Of a stretch of 64,000 nucleotides of DNA, positions 1 to 11,850 are shown in pieces. The notes under the pieces were generated by a model. That model saw only the letters and a list, made by a program, of their open reading frames with translations. It had not been told where the DNA came from and did no database searches. This DNA is from Rachycentron canadum. Lineage: Eukaryota; Chordata; Actinopteri; Carangiformes; Rachycentridae. A program made the position numbers and the translations under genes. Position 1 is the first letter of the stretch; the number at the start of each line of letters is the position of its first letter. The DNA lies in the NCBI GenBank assembly GCA_038496675.1, contig CM076663.1, forward strand, positions 20,117,011 to 20,181,010, written 5' to 3'.

Positions 1-49
1 GCATGTAGCACTTCCTAGGAACACTGCACACCTGCTTTTTTTTTTTTTT

Positions 50-778
50 TTTTTGCATTTATCAGCGAGTCACATGGCAGTGCAATGCACAAGTCAGGAG
101 CTTTAGTTAATGTTTGCTTCAACCACTTGAACAGGGAAAAGTTGTGATCTCAGTGAGTGTGACTGTGGTATAATTGTTCATGGCAGATGGGGTGAAACTG
201 CGGATCTCCTAGGATTTGCTCACACAACAGTCTCTCGAATTTTTACTCAGAATGGCGTGAAAAACTAAAAACAGCAGCTCTGTGGATGGAAATGCCTTGT
301 TTGGGTCACAGGAGAGTGGCCAGACTGGTTGGGGCTGACAGAATAGCTGTGCTAACTCAGATCGCCTCTGTTAATGACTGTGGTGAGCAGAAACAACAAC
401 ACATTCATGATGGGCTACAAAAATCACATCAGGTAGAACTCCTGTCAGTCGAGAACAGATGAATGCTACAATGGGAACAGGCTCATCAAAACTGGACAGT
501 TGGAAGATGGGAACATTGTAGCCTGGTCTGATGAATCTGGTTTTCTGCTGAGGCAGCAGATGGTAGGGTCAGAATTAGGTGTCAGCAGCATGGATCCATG
601 GACCCCACAACAGTCCAGGCTGCTGCTGGTGGTGGTGGTGAAATTATGTGGGGAACATTTTCTTGACACACTTTGGGTTTTAATACCAATCAATCACTGT
701 TTGAGTGCCATAGCCTATTTCAGTATTGTTGCTGACCTCGTGCATTCCTGTATTTCCAGAGTGCTGCAGGGATGACAT
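50..778 (+). mobile_element. Tc1-like transposon relic, 3' truncated
   Basis: A decayed DNA transposon of the Tc1/mariner superfamily. Joining frames by eye, the translation follows the order of a Tc1-like transposase: an N-terminal helix-turn-helix segment (ETADLLGFAHTTVSRI, about 205-242), a linker region (ARLVGADRIAVLTQIA, about 315-370), then NWTV and AWSDES (about 491-540), which carries the first catalytic aspartate. This is followed by a block equivalent to the family's HTLGPLIPINHRL stretch (about 665-700). Several frameshifts and stops break it, so no protein can be made. Similarity fades after about 775, before the second catalytic Asp and the Glu, so the 3' third and its terminal repeat are missing. 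An open frame at 500-775 is part of this relic. Confidence 0.85.
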
Positions 779-1536
779 ATTTCTGTAGATCCAGACGTTT
801 GCGTCAACCTGGTTCCTTTGATAAAAAACAATCGAGACAAACTGTTCCAGGTTTTGTTCAGCAGGATAATCTCTCAAATAAACATCACAAGGCCCAAATA
901 CAATAATCAGAAGTAAAAAGCTAATGCTAGGCTGTAAACGAATGACAGCTCTACAAAAGATTTTCCTCTTAGAAAAGGACAAACGGTTTGCGAGAGCACA
1001 CAAAGAGGCTGTAATGAGGCATTGATGAGTAGATTGGTTGTTGTGTTCAGTGCGATGACCTTTAAAGCGCCCAATAACCTCTGAAGTCTCATTTAGCTAC
1101 ACTAAGTACGCACCTTTTGAGAAGACACGTAAAAGCTTAAGAAAATTGTGACTTAATTTCTACCATAGAATAAAATGTGACAGTGTTGAGATTGTGTTTA
1201 CCAAAGACCTTATAGCCAACCAAATAAAAAAAAAAAAATTATTAAAATATTAGCAATTAGATGACACAGTGATGCTTATTTTTTGCTTTTTTAAAAAAAA
1301 AAAAATCTATATATTTGCCTTCTTGCCCCAGCATCTGATCAGGTTGACCCACATTCTGTAATCTTCATATAGTTAGGTTTTTATTTTAGTTTGGCTTTAA
1401 CTAAAGAGTAATTTAAGGGTATGGACAAGGGCAGTCAGGTCTCCTTGTCTCTATCTCTCTCACACTCTCTGTATGGCCAAGTCCGCTCCTCTAGGGCCCC
1501 ATATTAATCCATCATCCTGATCCTGCCCCAGTGTGT
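779..1536. other. unannotated non-coding stretch
   Basis: AT-rich sequence with short A-runs (1228-1240, 1292-1304). No conserved open frame, RNA gene or repeat family was recognised. Confidence 0.5.
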
Positions 1537-1646
1537 GTTGTTGTTGTTGTTGTTGTTTTTTTTTTTTCTCTTCTTCTTCTTCTTCTTCTTCTTCTTCTTC
1601 TTCTTCTTCTTCTTCTTCTTCTTCTTCTTCTCCTCCTCCTCCTCCT
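1537..1646. repeat. compound microsatellite (TTG)n-T(n)-(TTC)n-(TCC)n
   Basis: TTG repeats (1538-1555) run into a T tract (1556-1567), about 21 TTC units (1568-1630) and TCC units (1631-1646). One strand is pure pyrimidine over roughly 90 bp. Frames crossing it give only low-complexity Lys/Arg/Glu or Phe/Leu peptides and are not genes. Confidence 0.95.
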
Positions 1647-3184
1647 GCCTCTCCTCTTTATATACCTGTAGGTATATAAAGACACACCCACACAGCTTGT
1701 GGCCCAATCGCCACGCAGTCCAGCCACTGCACACCTGCAGCGCATCCAGTTAATGGATAAGTCAGCGAGTGCCTCGTTACTGGTATATTGATTGCAGCTG
1801 GGGCGGCCATCTTGGAGCACCAGGTAAAAGTCCTCCCCTACTTCGGTTCCCCCATAGTCACCCTGTGACATCTGGGATGGTATTTTGGCCTTTATTTGTG
1901 GAATTAACATCAGCTAGCAGTGAAAACTACTCTGCTAAGCAAAAGTAAACAACCCAGAGCTTCATGTGGCTTTAAGTGCTAATGTCTTGGATGCTGTTGG
2001 CTTTGACAAGAAACTTTCCTCTTGTTGCTGCGAATTTAGCTGCAGCCCAGCAGGACATGGTCCACTGCCCCCAAATCTCCGTAGCATCAGATATTGTGGA
2101 ATATGATAATAATAAAAATAATAATAATAATAAAAAAAAAAAAACTGGTCCACATCAGTTCAAGTTAAGCAATATCGAAGCACGTGGAAATAGTTTCTTC
2201 GCCCCAAGCAGAACGTGTATTAGCCACAGTTTGGCCATTGAGGGAAAAGGGATTAATCATAGTCAATATTTTGTCACCTGTTTGCAGAGGTCAGTGTGGA
2301 GCCAAAGCGTCTGTGACTGTGCGCATGCTGCATCATAGCGCCTGCTTTAGCCTGCGCACAACATCTGAGCAGTAGCCTATGGTGCCACCAGTTGGATGGG
2401 TGCCAGAGACCTCTACTTTTAAAAGTCTCTCACTGGGATCCAGTGTGCTTTGCATCGTAAAAAAAAAACCCCACACACAGCTCAAATTGCACTAAACACC
2501 TGATACTGAGAGGAGACAACAAACACTCTGCTGTGGGCTGACTCTCATATAACCGGCTCTTTTACTGCTTTTCACACTGTTATGTAACAATCACATGAGT
2601 AACCATTCTACTTATGCTCCATGCAAACAATATAATATGATCCGCAGTGGGACAAATCACAATCTGGATGTGTATAATCCTGTGTGTGCACAGGTGTGTC
2701 CTTCACCTGTGTTGCATTGTCAGCGATTTTGTAGGTTTAACAAAAGAAAGCCAGTTATAATAAACAACTGGGCTGCCCTGAAAGTAACACAATGTCATTG
2801 GCGTCACAGGGCAGGAATTCTGAGAAGGAGTGACCTGTTGAGCCCCAAAATATGAAAATAGTGGTTGGGTTCAGTTTCACTTATGTAACAGGAGCAATGA
2901 ACAAAGCAAGTAAGTGGATTCTTTGCACTGCAGTGCTGCTGTTAGTTTGGCACTTTGTCACTGTTGAGGGTAATGAGTGTCTGAATTCTCTCTGTAGACC
3001 TCAAGTCTGCACTGACAGTTAGAATAAATAGAATAAAATGAATATCAAAGAGACAGACAATGTAAAAGTTTTACAGTTTATGAGTGATTGGCTGAAGGCC
3101 ACCAGGTTGTGAGATGAAAACAGGTGGATAGTGGGAAACAATGCTTGTGACCTAGAAGGTATATGTGAGGAGATCATTTTCCTG
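1647..3184. other. unannotated non-coding stretch
   Basis: Mixed-composition DNA with a short AT-rich (AATAAT)n patch and A-run at 2106-2143 and an A-run at 2460-2468. The open frames across it (for example 1976-2338 on plus) include the A-rich patch and show no domain. Nothing functional recognised. Confidence 0.45.
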
Positions 3185-3262
3185 ACTGAACTTTCACAGA
3201 GATTCATAAATAGAAAATAAATGTGGGCCACGGATGGACCCCTGAGGCACCCCACTCTTAAT
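3185..3262 (-). mobile_element. LINE reverse-transcriptase fossil
   Basis: Reading the minus strand from about 3254 gives GVPQGSIRGPHLFSIYESL. This corresponds to the conserved GVPQGSxLGPxLFxxY motif of non-LTR retrotransposon reverse transcriptases (L2/CR1-like and related clades). A stop follows directly and the flanking frames are broken. Only this motif is convincing; the clade cannot be fixed from so short a piece. Confidence 0.7.
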
Positions 3263-5298
3263 CAGTAATCTGCCCCATGTGACCTGGCTGCCCCAGTAGT
3301 GATAGCATTAAATGTCCTTTATTGGAAATAGAAATGAGATACCTAAAGGTAGATGCAGAAATCAATCTGACGTGTTTATCATCCACAGTTTTTGCAAAAA
3401 CAACAGTTGAGTTCACGGTGTAATAAATATATATAAATCATACAAAAACATTGCAATGAATGGTTCATGTTTAAAGTTGTAACACCGTTAATGACTGAGA
3501 CAACAAATGATAAGCAGAAACGCAGTTTCCCTCTCTGCTACACAAAGGCATGGCCATATACACACACACACAGGACAGCGAGCACTGTAGCCCTAGGCCC
3601 AGATGGTGCTCCTTCTCCACCAATGACGATGTTACATAAGTGGATTGAGCCCAGGAGCAGAGGCCTGCATGCCTGCTTCACCAAGCCACAGCAGTTCATG
3701 GGATGCTTTCTGTGGAAAAAGGAAAAAGAGAGAAGGAGGGGGAGAACGTATCTGGTGCTTGAGCCTCGAGAGACAGACACATGCAGCTTTAAATAGCTCT
3801 AATCCCACCCCTATCCTTGCACATGCATTCGGCCACTTTCCTGCCACTGGGTATCTGACAGAGCACGGTGAGGTATCAGGCATCCACAGCCCTTCTCTGC
3901 TCAGCTCTGCTGGGTGTGTGGGTGGCGAGCTGTATCTCAGACGTATGCCTGTCTATGGTCATGCACAGCTGTGTGCGCACACGGCGGTTAGAAGGTGTAT
4001 TTGTGATGTGAATGTAGAGGCGATCTGAGCGGAGAGGCTTGGATTTAGAAGTCAAGGACAAATGACATGGTTTGGTCAGAGCAAGGATGTGCTAATGACC
4101 TTGGGCTGCCATAAATCCACGGAATAAGGCACAGACTGTGTCCCTGGCTTTTTACAAATGCTGTTTATGCAAAACAGCCTTTCCTAGATAAAAAGACAAG
4201 GTTACTGGAGAGCCGTCTGCTGCTTTCATGCAAGTGACCTAATGCATATCCCACTCTTGTGCTGCACACTAATATTCCCTACACCACCACCTACACAATA
4301 ACACTGACATGGGCCCAGTGGTTAAATGCCATACAACATTTACTCATGCACTCCCCCATTTCCCTGTCTGCTTTCACCTGTCCATCACAACACCGCCACC
4401 TCTGTTCTCTTTCTCCTCCCTCCATCTCCACTTCTTTCATTCATTGCCTCCCTCCTAGGCAGCCATCTCCTCCCCTTGTTGTCCCTCTGTCTTTTGTTGC
4501 CCTCTTCAACAAAGGAGAACACTTGCAACCGTGATGTGTGTTTGTGTGTGCCACTGACAATGATGCTTCATTTCCTTGACTGGCTGCTTGGGTATAATAG
4601 CTGGTGTGTATGTGTGTATGCTGAGTTAATGCACTGCCTCTTTAAGTCAGGAGTGTGACAGCTTGCAGCTATGCTCGATCCTTGCCCCCTGCCATTACTG
4701 AAACGCACTGCTGTTTGCTGCCACACACACACTTTGAGAGCATTATCTTACGCATAATGGCACATTGTGGTGCACAAAAAAGGCCCACCAAGAAGGTTTT
4801 TTGTGATCATTGCCACCAGTGGCTTTTTTTTGAAACCTGCATTGTGTTCTTTATATAGATATAAATAATACAACAAAGGCTAAATGAAATAAACTTGTAA
4901 ATCATCTAGATTTAGTTTGAATAAACTGTCTTTAGCTATGCTGGCAACACGGCTCTAAGGACGGCACTGTCACCGTGTTGGTTGGTGCATCCACCACCTT
5001 GGTCCAGCCAAAATACAGTGGAAACCACTGACGTGATCACGTCTGATCTATGTTTTTCTTTTTCTTTTTCTTTACTTTTCATGCATATTACATCACAATG
5101 TAATTTGTATATCTATGACATGAATATAAAGAAATGACACAGCTTCACTGTTAATGATGTAATGGCCCCCTCCTTCAGGGACTAGTCTGAAAGCAAAGTG
5201 AAAGCATCACACACTTAAAAGTCCCAAAACATTTAACATAGCAGGAATGTGAGGGCAAAATAACTCACTGAGACACAGCGAGTGCACAGACACTCAGT

Positions 5299-5300
<2 letters not shown>
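3263..5300. other. unannotated non-coding stretch
   Basis: No gene recognised. It contains a pyrimidine-rich patch (4340-4500), a short CA run (3560-3573) and overlapping open frames on both strands at 3467-4061 with no domain and no codon pattern that favours one frame. These are treated as chance frames. Confidence 0.45.

Positions 5301-5360
<60 letters not shown>
5301..5360. repeat. (CA)30 microsatellite
   Basis: Thirty uninterrupted CA dinucleotides. Confidence 0.97.
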
Positions 5361-5364
<4 letters not shown>

Positions 5365-5544
5365 GCAAATTATTTAAACAGCCATATCCATAGAAATGCA
5401 TATAAGACATGGGAAATGAATTGCACTTATATAGTAAATACACACACACATATACTGTATGTATACAGTTTACACTTAATTTAAGCGTAGCCTCATTCAA
5501 GCAGCGCTTTATTGTGCTTTTTTTCGACCACACACACACTGATG

Positions 5545-5650
5545 ATACATCAGAGGCACTTTCGAGTTCAGTATCTTGCCAAGGACACCAGCTTGTGTCG
5601 GTCCTCTGTAATTAGTGGACCGACCCGCTCTTCCTCCTGAACCACACAAA
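5545..5650 (-). repeat. tRNA-headed SINE-like fragment
   Basis: On the minus strand this reads from a tRNA-like head (GTGGTTCAGGAGGAAGAGCG, close to an A-box) through the CCACTAAT region to the tail word TTGGCAAGATACTGAACTCG. It matches, from memory, an abundant teleost short repeat with head GTGGCTCAGGTGGTAGAGCG. The B-box region is largely deleted in this copy. Confidence 0.6.
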
Positions 5651-5694
5651 CATTTGGTCACTTTCAGTGGTTCCTGCTGCACTTCAATTGTTGG

Positions 5695-6010
5695 ATTTTA
5701 CTGACATTCATGGTACCCAGAGGCTGAATCCTAAAGACTTGACTGATTCACTAACTTTTTGTCTTGTTCCATCAGATGGTCAAGATTTTCACTAGATTTC
5801 GCTTAACTGTAAAACATCTCAACATGTATTTGATAGGTTAGCACAAAGGATTGTGTGGATAATCATAGTGCCCAGAGGATGAACACCATTGATGATCCTA
5901 CATCCTTAAATTGCACATAAATTGCAATTTGCCCAAGTATTTGTTTAATACTTGCAAACATTCCCAGAAGCCTCAGCTGCACTCTGTGTCTAGTATTAAT
6001 TATGAAGTGC
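5695..6010 (+). repeat. diffuse fish interspersed repeat, family R
   Basis: Contains the words of an abundant percomorph repeat: 'agaggctgaatcctaa', 'catctcaacatgtatttga', 'agaggatgaacaccattga' and 'agcctcagctgcactctgtg'. This copy is old and gapped. Related copies lie at 10405-10602, 11590-11850, 54640-55290 and 59330-59690. I do not know its transposition class. Confidence 0.55.
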
Positions 6011-6610
6011 AATAGTGGCAACAAAAAAATAAAAAGTTTGAGATGGGAGAACAGCACTGCAATCACTGTAACCAAAGCCAAGTGGCCGTTACCTCATCTG
6101 TAACCAAATGAATTCTGACTCCTCCTGTTGGAAGTACAGGACACAGAGACAGGAAAAGCGCGGTTCTGAACCAATGATTTCTTATTAACAGATTAGTAAT
6201 AGAGGCAGGGACGGGCAGCTGGAGGTTGGGGCAGCTTCAGATGGGGAGCAGGGCTGAGCAGACTGGGGTTTTCTGTGGACCGGGTTCTGCTGCAGGAAGA
6301 GGAAGACAAGTATTAATAAAAGGCTAACGCCAGAGAACTGCTGACTAGAAGGAACGTCTGTAACCAGACTGACTGTGTCACAGACTTTATGATCTGGCAG
6401 AGTGTTGAGGATGGAAGCAGGTATTTATGGCAGAGCAGGATGATGATGATGAGCAGCTGGTGGCCTGACCTCCCGCATACCTGTCTCCACTCCTGCATTC
6501 AAACACACACAAGACAGGAGCACACAAAAGAGAGAGAGGGAAAGAGAGAGGGAGGTGGCTGTCAGCTGCGAGGGAGAACTGGAGGGGCCGGACACCTTCA
6601 TCCTTAAAGA
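6011..6610. other. unclassified GC-richer stretch, possible LTR-like or interspersed repeat
   Basis: This region is more GC-rich than its surroundings and has a purine-rich (GAGA) patch at 6520-6555. The wording at 6130-6300 and 6470-6600 resembles repeats I have seen flanking fish genes, but I could not find matching terminal repeats or a coding part. No gene call. Confidence 0.3.
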
Positions 6611-9600
6611 GGCTAAACTAGTGGTGACCGATCTTATTTTCTCATCTTATTTTTATTCTGTGAACATGTGCAATAAACGCATCACAAAAGATTGAGTGAA
6701 ATGCAACAAATTTGAAAAAGATCATTTTATTGACATGTGCCATCCATTCACTGAGTTTACAAGGTGCAGCACCTACTTCATGTTCTTTTTAAAGTCATTT
6801 TTCACCTTTATATTGATTATAAAGCCTTTGTGGTTTGCACTGTAATAGTGAGAAGTGAACTTTTTTCTGCCGCTGATAACTACAATTGAAGAACTTGTAA
6901 GTGTTATGCAAATCTTTGTAAGTAAAAAAAGTCAGTAGCTTTATCACACCACCTGTTCAACTAGATATAAAAGTAAAAAAAAAAAAAACAACATTTTGAA
7001 TTGTTCCCATCCACTGCGCCTTGCTTTACACAAATGCAGTGAGCTGTTACGGGCAGGAAATCTTTCTGTGCGAGGACTGCAGCTTCACTTGCCACAAACT
7101 GAACTGTACAGCTCCAGGCTGAGACGGCAGCCGCCCCCTCTCCAGCAGCGTTACCTGCAGGCGACATTGGCAGCAGAGGGTGAAGGACGGAGGAGATGAC
7201 TGATAGTGAACTTTGTCTGCGTTCAGCTTCACTCAGTGTTTTCACGTCGGGAATATTATTTTGTTTATTGACACGTTACATTTGCTTCCACGGAGATATT
7301 ATATATTCAGTTCATAGACAGTAACTCTGCTGCTGTAAATATGATTGCTGCTTTAGAATCACATTTTGTTTGTTCTGATCTTGTTCTAAATTTTATTCTT
7401 TTTAAAAAATAATAAGCGCTGAAAATATAACACGACACAGCTGCAGCTGATGAGAGAACACTCTCGGTCTCACTGCTGCAACCTGAGCATCATCCTCCAG
7501 ACACTTGGAGAAAACCTGCATTCACACTCAGTATGAGAACATTTGACTTGTCAGATGGAGCCAGACACATGAACCATGCTGTCAATTCGATGCTGAATGT
7601 GAGGTCAGCTGGCACAATGGTAGAGGAAAACATAGGAACTTGCACTTGTACATGCACACTTAACTGTTTTAGATCCACAGTGAGGCTTTTCTGTCTTGCC
7701 TTTGTGTTTTTCCTTGAATAGTGCTCACATATTCAGAATCAGCACAACCTCAGTTAATTATATATTCTATATTATATATATGTATATTTTATATATATAT
7801 ATATGTCACTTAGTAAAGGGGGATAATAGGGGATAGTGGCTCAAAAATTGACATTTATTTTTTTCCTTATTTTCTAGATAAAAACACTGTAAACCATAAC
7901 ATCCAAAGAAACCTTCAACACAGAAAGTTACACACATGTATTTGTGTTGTTCTAGAGCTGATTTGAAGTTTCTCTCTTTATCTGATCTGAGTTCTGCTCA
8001 TTCTTTGGAGCAGTAATGATGAAAAATCAGCTCCAAAGCCTCTAATGCTCTAAATATCTTATTGTCCATGTCTCTGTCTTTATTCTGTCACTACAATAAA
8101 CTCAGAGCGACTTCTCCTCACTCTGAGATCAGAAAAATACAGGATTGATCCTATTGACTTTGGCTACAAGCAGCTGACAGCTCGGCCTCTGAAGGAGACA
8201 CTCTGATTGGCTGTGACATCACCCCCCGGAGCCAATAGGAGTGTCCCATGTAGAGAAGTGACTCCAGACGTCAACAGCAAAGACGGAGGATGAGAACCGA
8301 TGGATAAACACACAGAAGTAAATCAACAATGCTCCCGTCAAAGGGTCAGACAGCACGTCTCTAGCTCAAACCAGTGTGGAGCAATTCTGCTCTAAAAACC
8401 ATGTGACTTTTGGAAACGTGTACTTCTGTGGGCTTAATAGGGTTAAATGTTTCTTTATTTATAGCAATATCAGATCATGACTGAACAATGTTATTGCACA
8501 TTGCAGATTTTCCTCATGTACTTTTAACTTTGCAAAGCCCCTGAAACCGGGGTTATTGATCACATAACATTACATTTCTCCACCACAAGGTCGTCAATCA
8601 TGCCAAAATAAAAAGATGTTTTTACTTTACACGTGGCAAAACAAACATTTTGTGTAATGTTCTGAATTACACAATGGATTGAAAACCGTGAAGCAAGTGG
8701 ACGAGCAGCATCAGTGGGCGCTGAGCTGGAGCATGTCATTGTGTGCTCGGCCCGCAGTCAGTGATGGGGCTGCTCCGTCACAGACGCAGCTTCTTCCACT
8801 CCTGACTCGACTCTGGTCTCCTTCGCCTCAAAGGTCAGTAATTAGTCAACAGTTGGTTGCAAAGTCAAAATTCACCACTTAGATCACACCATGAGCGAGT
8901 CCTGCGATTGTGAAGATCCCATTAAAGTTCGTGAATCTCAGGGTTCAGGGGTCGCCTGAACTGTCCTGCCACAGTTTATTTAATACACTTGTAAAATCTA
9001 TTCCTGACACTTATCCACCCTTTGCGTATAACTGCTCTCAGTTTTTGTAAACACCGTGAGCGAGATGTTTACACAAACCACAGGTTAGTGATTTATATGA
9101 TGTGACTGCTGGTTATTCATTTTAATTTGTTACAGCTGTCGTAAGGACCCATTAAGAAATCAATAATGTATTTTTATTGCTACACATTAATGTAAAGTGA
9201 AAATGTCAGTGCTGGAAGGGCTGAATTGTGGCTCATATACTTTAAGAAAATGCTTCACATAAAAAGTATTATGATACCTATGAATTATAGAATTTGGCAC
9301 GGCTGCCATTCATCTGCCGCTCTCAACTCACACCAAATGAGTCAACACTCAATGACACATATTTATATGTACTAATTTAGGCTGCTGTGCTATTACCATG
9401 GTGAGGCTCCAGACACAATGTCAAACATTCAACCAATCCAGTAAATTGCAATCAGGGGTCTTCAGTACATGAATGAATTCTCAGCCCTGAATGTACTGAA
9501 TCATCACTGTCACATTGAAGCTTCCCTCACTTGACGAACAACCCTTTGTTAGCTCAGCCATGATCTGCTGTACTGCATGTACACTGTTGTAGCTGCTAGC

Positions 9601-9976
9601 AAGTTGCAAGTCAGGGCTAAACAGCCCAAAGAGTATATGACATACAGTGTAAGTCCCTATATCCAGAGTGATGTTGTTATATACACTATTAAAATCACAC
9701 ATACACTTTCTCTGGATATATGAAAGTATAGGTTTATAACATACATGAAAAACCCATAGTAAAATTTGTGCAAATACTAAAATATCTATTCGAATAATTT
9801 TTGCATGGTATAACATCACAACACTACAAGCATTTACGTTAATTATAAAATATATGCATACATACATAAATATACATATTTGTATGGACAAGACATATAT
9901 CAATATGATAAATGATTCAAATTTCTCATGTGTTTCATAAATGTGTTTGACATAGTGTCATATATGGAAATTCAGC
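6611..9976. other. non-coding stretch with a CCAAT-bearing patch
   Basis: No exon recognised. The patch at 8160-8300 has an inverted CCAAT (ATTGG, about 8206) and a direct CCAAT (about 8232) roughly 27 bp apart, with a TGACATCA word (half CRE-like) between them. A (TA)n tract lies at 7758-7804. The 140-codon minus-strand frame at 9481-9903 is AT-rich with no domain and is treated as chance. Confidence 0.4.
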
Positions 9977-10275
9977 TCAAATCAAATCAACTTCATTTAT
10001 ACAGCACAAAATCATAACAAAGTTTCCTCAAGGTTCTTTACATATAGAGCATTTGTTTTTATGTGGTGCTTCCTGATAATATTGCCTAAAGACAGCATAT
10101 AAAGGGTGAAAAGTATCGGTCCTAGCACAGAACCCAGCAGAACTCCATGGTTAACTTTAGTGTGTGTGGAAGAGTCGTTGTTAACATGAACAAACTGGAA
10201 TCTACTGACAAAAATGACTTAAACCAGCCTTTAATTCCAATTGGATGTTCCAGTCTCTGTAATAAAGTTTTATGC
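9977..10275 (-). mobile_element. LINE (L2/CR1-like) reverse-transcriptase fossil with adjoining repeat
   Basis: Minus-strand translation at about 10085-10160 gives NHGVLLGSVLGPILFTLYM. This is the GVPQGSVLGPILF motif of L2/CR1-like LINE reverse transcriptase with PQ changed to LL. The words just 5' of it on the minus strand (about 10160-10270) fit the family segment that follows the FDTVDH region. Frameshifts break the frame. At 9977-10050 the words 'cttcatttatacagcacaaa' and 'cctcaaggttctttacat' belong to a very common fish repeat, which may or may not be part of the same insertion. Confidence 0.75.
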
Positions 10276-11589
10276 ACATATATACGTTATAAAGCTAACC
10301 AACAAGAGAAAGTTAGTGCACTTTAGATTTCTCCTCTTTTGGGTGATGCTAACATTGAATTCACATACCACACACCACACATCATTCATAATGGGGTGAA
10401 CATATGGGTCATCAAAGTCCTTAGAATCCATCCTCTGGGAACCCTGAACATTTGCATAAATCAATCTATTAGCTTTTGAAAGTTTTTACTAGATATACTG
10501 TATGAAAGCTCTAACATGCTGCCAGAAGAAAATCAGGGGGCCATCCTGTGGACACTATGTGTTCCAAAGTACATGGCAAACCATCCAATAACTGTGTCCC
10601 CTGGAGAGTTAAAAAAAAAAAGTCAACCTGCTTATCCTGGGGTGGCAAACATCATGATCATGAAACCTGTGGAAACAGCTGTATGATTTCTTCTGTGGCT
10701 GCAATATCAAGAATCAGGAACCATTTCTCTATAACTTAGTGACAAAAGCAAAGCTGCTGTGTTACCACCATAAATGGAAGACATCTGTCAGCAGTTGTCC
10801 TAGTGTTACTTAAAACAAAGACTAAGTAACATAATATGTAATGTTAAAGCCTACAGTAAACACACTAATACCAGTTGCATCATCACAAAAAAAACAAAAC
10901 CACATTTGATGAAAATTAATGGTGTTGAATGAACAGCAGAACAGAATGTTCCCTGGATTGCAGAAGTAATATGCACTGAGGCATGGCAGGGTTTCCCCTT
11001 TTGTTTTTGGAGCAGGAAGGCTTCGTCTCATTTTTGGTTGTGTTTTAAAGTCCATAGTGAAGCAATTTCTGTCAGTTTCTGACTTAAACAAACTTTAAAT
11101 TTTAATCTATGATAGGAGGCTAAACAATGTGACTGAACAACCCTGTTGTTGACATGCAACCGTTTATGTGCAACATAACTCAACTGTGTTTTGTACTATT
11201 GTGTCATGTGACACCTGTACAGACAGACAGAGGACATAGGCAATCCAGCATGCAGATGTGATCAGTGCTGCATGTCTGGTGTGTTGGAACATGTTGATGC
11301 CGAAATAGGACAGTGGCGTGCATTAAGACACCGCACATGTATGGGCTTACATAAAAAGCAAAAAAGATCAGGCTGCTTTTGCGCACTCAACGATAAATTG
11401 TTTCATTATGTATTTGCCAAGTCACTGAAAAGCCAGTGGAACACTTATACCAGAACTGACCTCATAGCTACGTATATTGAAATGAGATTGGTGCACTCAC
11501 AGCATTCGCAGGTTTCTCTAGAGCTGACAACAGGGCCCATTCAATGGCATTCACTCTCTGCCATAAAAGTAAATAACAGCCACGTTAGT
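10276..11589. other. non-coding stretch with fragments of family R
   Basis: Two partial plus-oriented copies of the diffuse fish repeat are visible: 10405-10462 (containing 'gaatccatcctctgggaacc') and 10537-10602 (containing 'catggcaaaccatccaataa'). The rest is unique-looking AT-rich DNA. The frames at 10822-11091 and 11272-11637 show no domain. Confidence 0.45.
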
Positions 11590-11850
11590 GGTTCTGTGAG
11601 GCCGTACGTCAGTTACAAGCTAAACTTAGCATGCTAACATGGTTAGGATGATAAGGTAATGCTAGCATGTTGATGGTCAGTCAGCTTAATGTGTTTGCTA
11701 ATTGTCAATAAACACAAAGTAGACCTGAAGCAGATTTGCACATCATTAGTATTGCAGGTAAATGACAAAGCATTAGCCAAAGTATCGGACAGATGTAAAT
11801 TTCAGTAGTTGATGAAACATCTGGGAAATCACCAAATTTCTGGTAATATT
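11590..11850 (-). repeat. diffuse fish interspersed repeat, family R
   Basis: Contains 'cttagcatgctaacatgg', 'gctagcatgttgatgg' and 'tttgctaattg...aacacaaagta' in the order expected for a minus-strand copy of the abundant GCTAAC-rich fish repeat. Confidence 0.6.

Noticed and set aside
1504..1910. Open frames full of Lys/Arg/Glu or Phe/Leu residues
   Set aside because: They are translations of the TTC/TCC and TTG microsatellite in several frames.
6996..7199. Possible zinc-finger-like CEDCSFTCHKLNC word in one frame near 7065-7105
   Set aside because: The cysteine/histidine spacing fits no standard finger, the frame closes quickly, and nothing around it supports an exon.
9481..9903. 140-codon minus-strand frame
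   Set aside because: AT-rich composition, no domain, and no supporting context. Such lengths are expected by chance in this much DNA.
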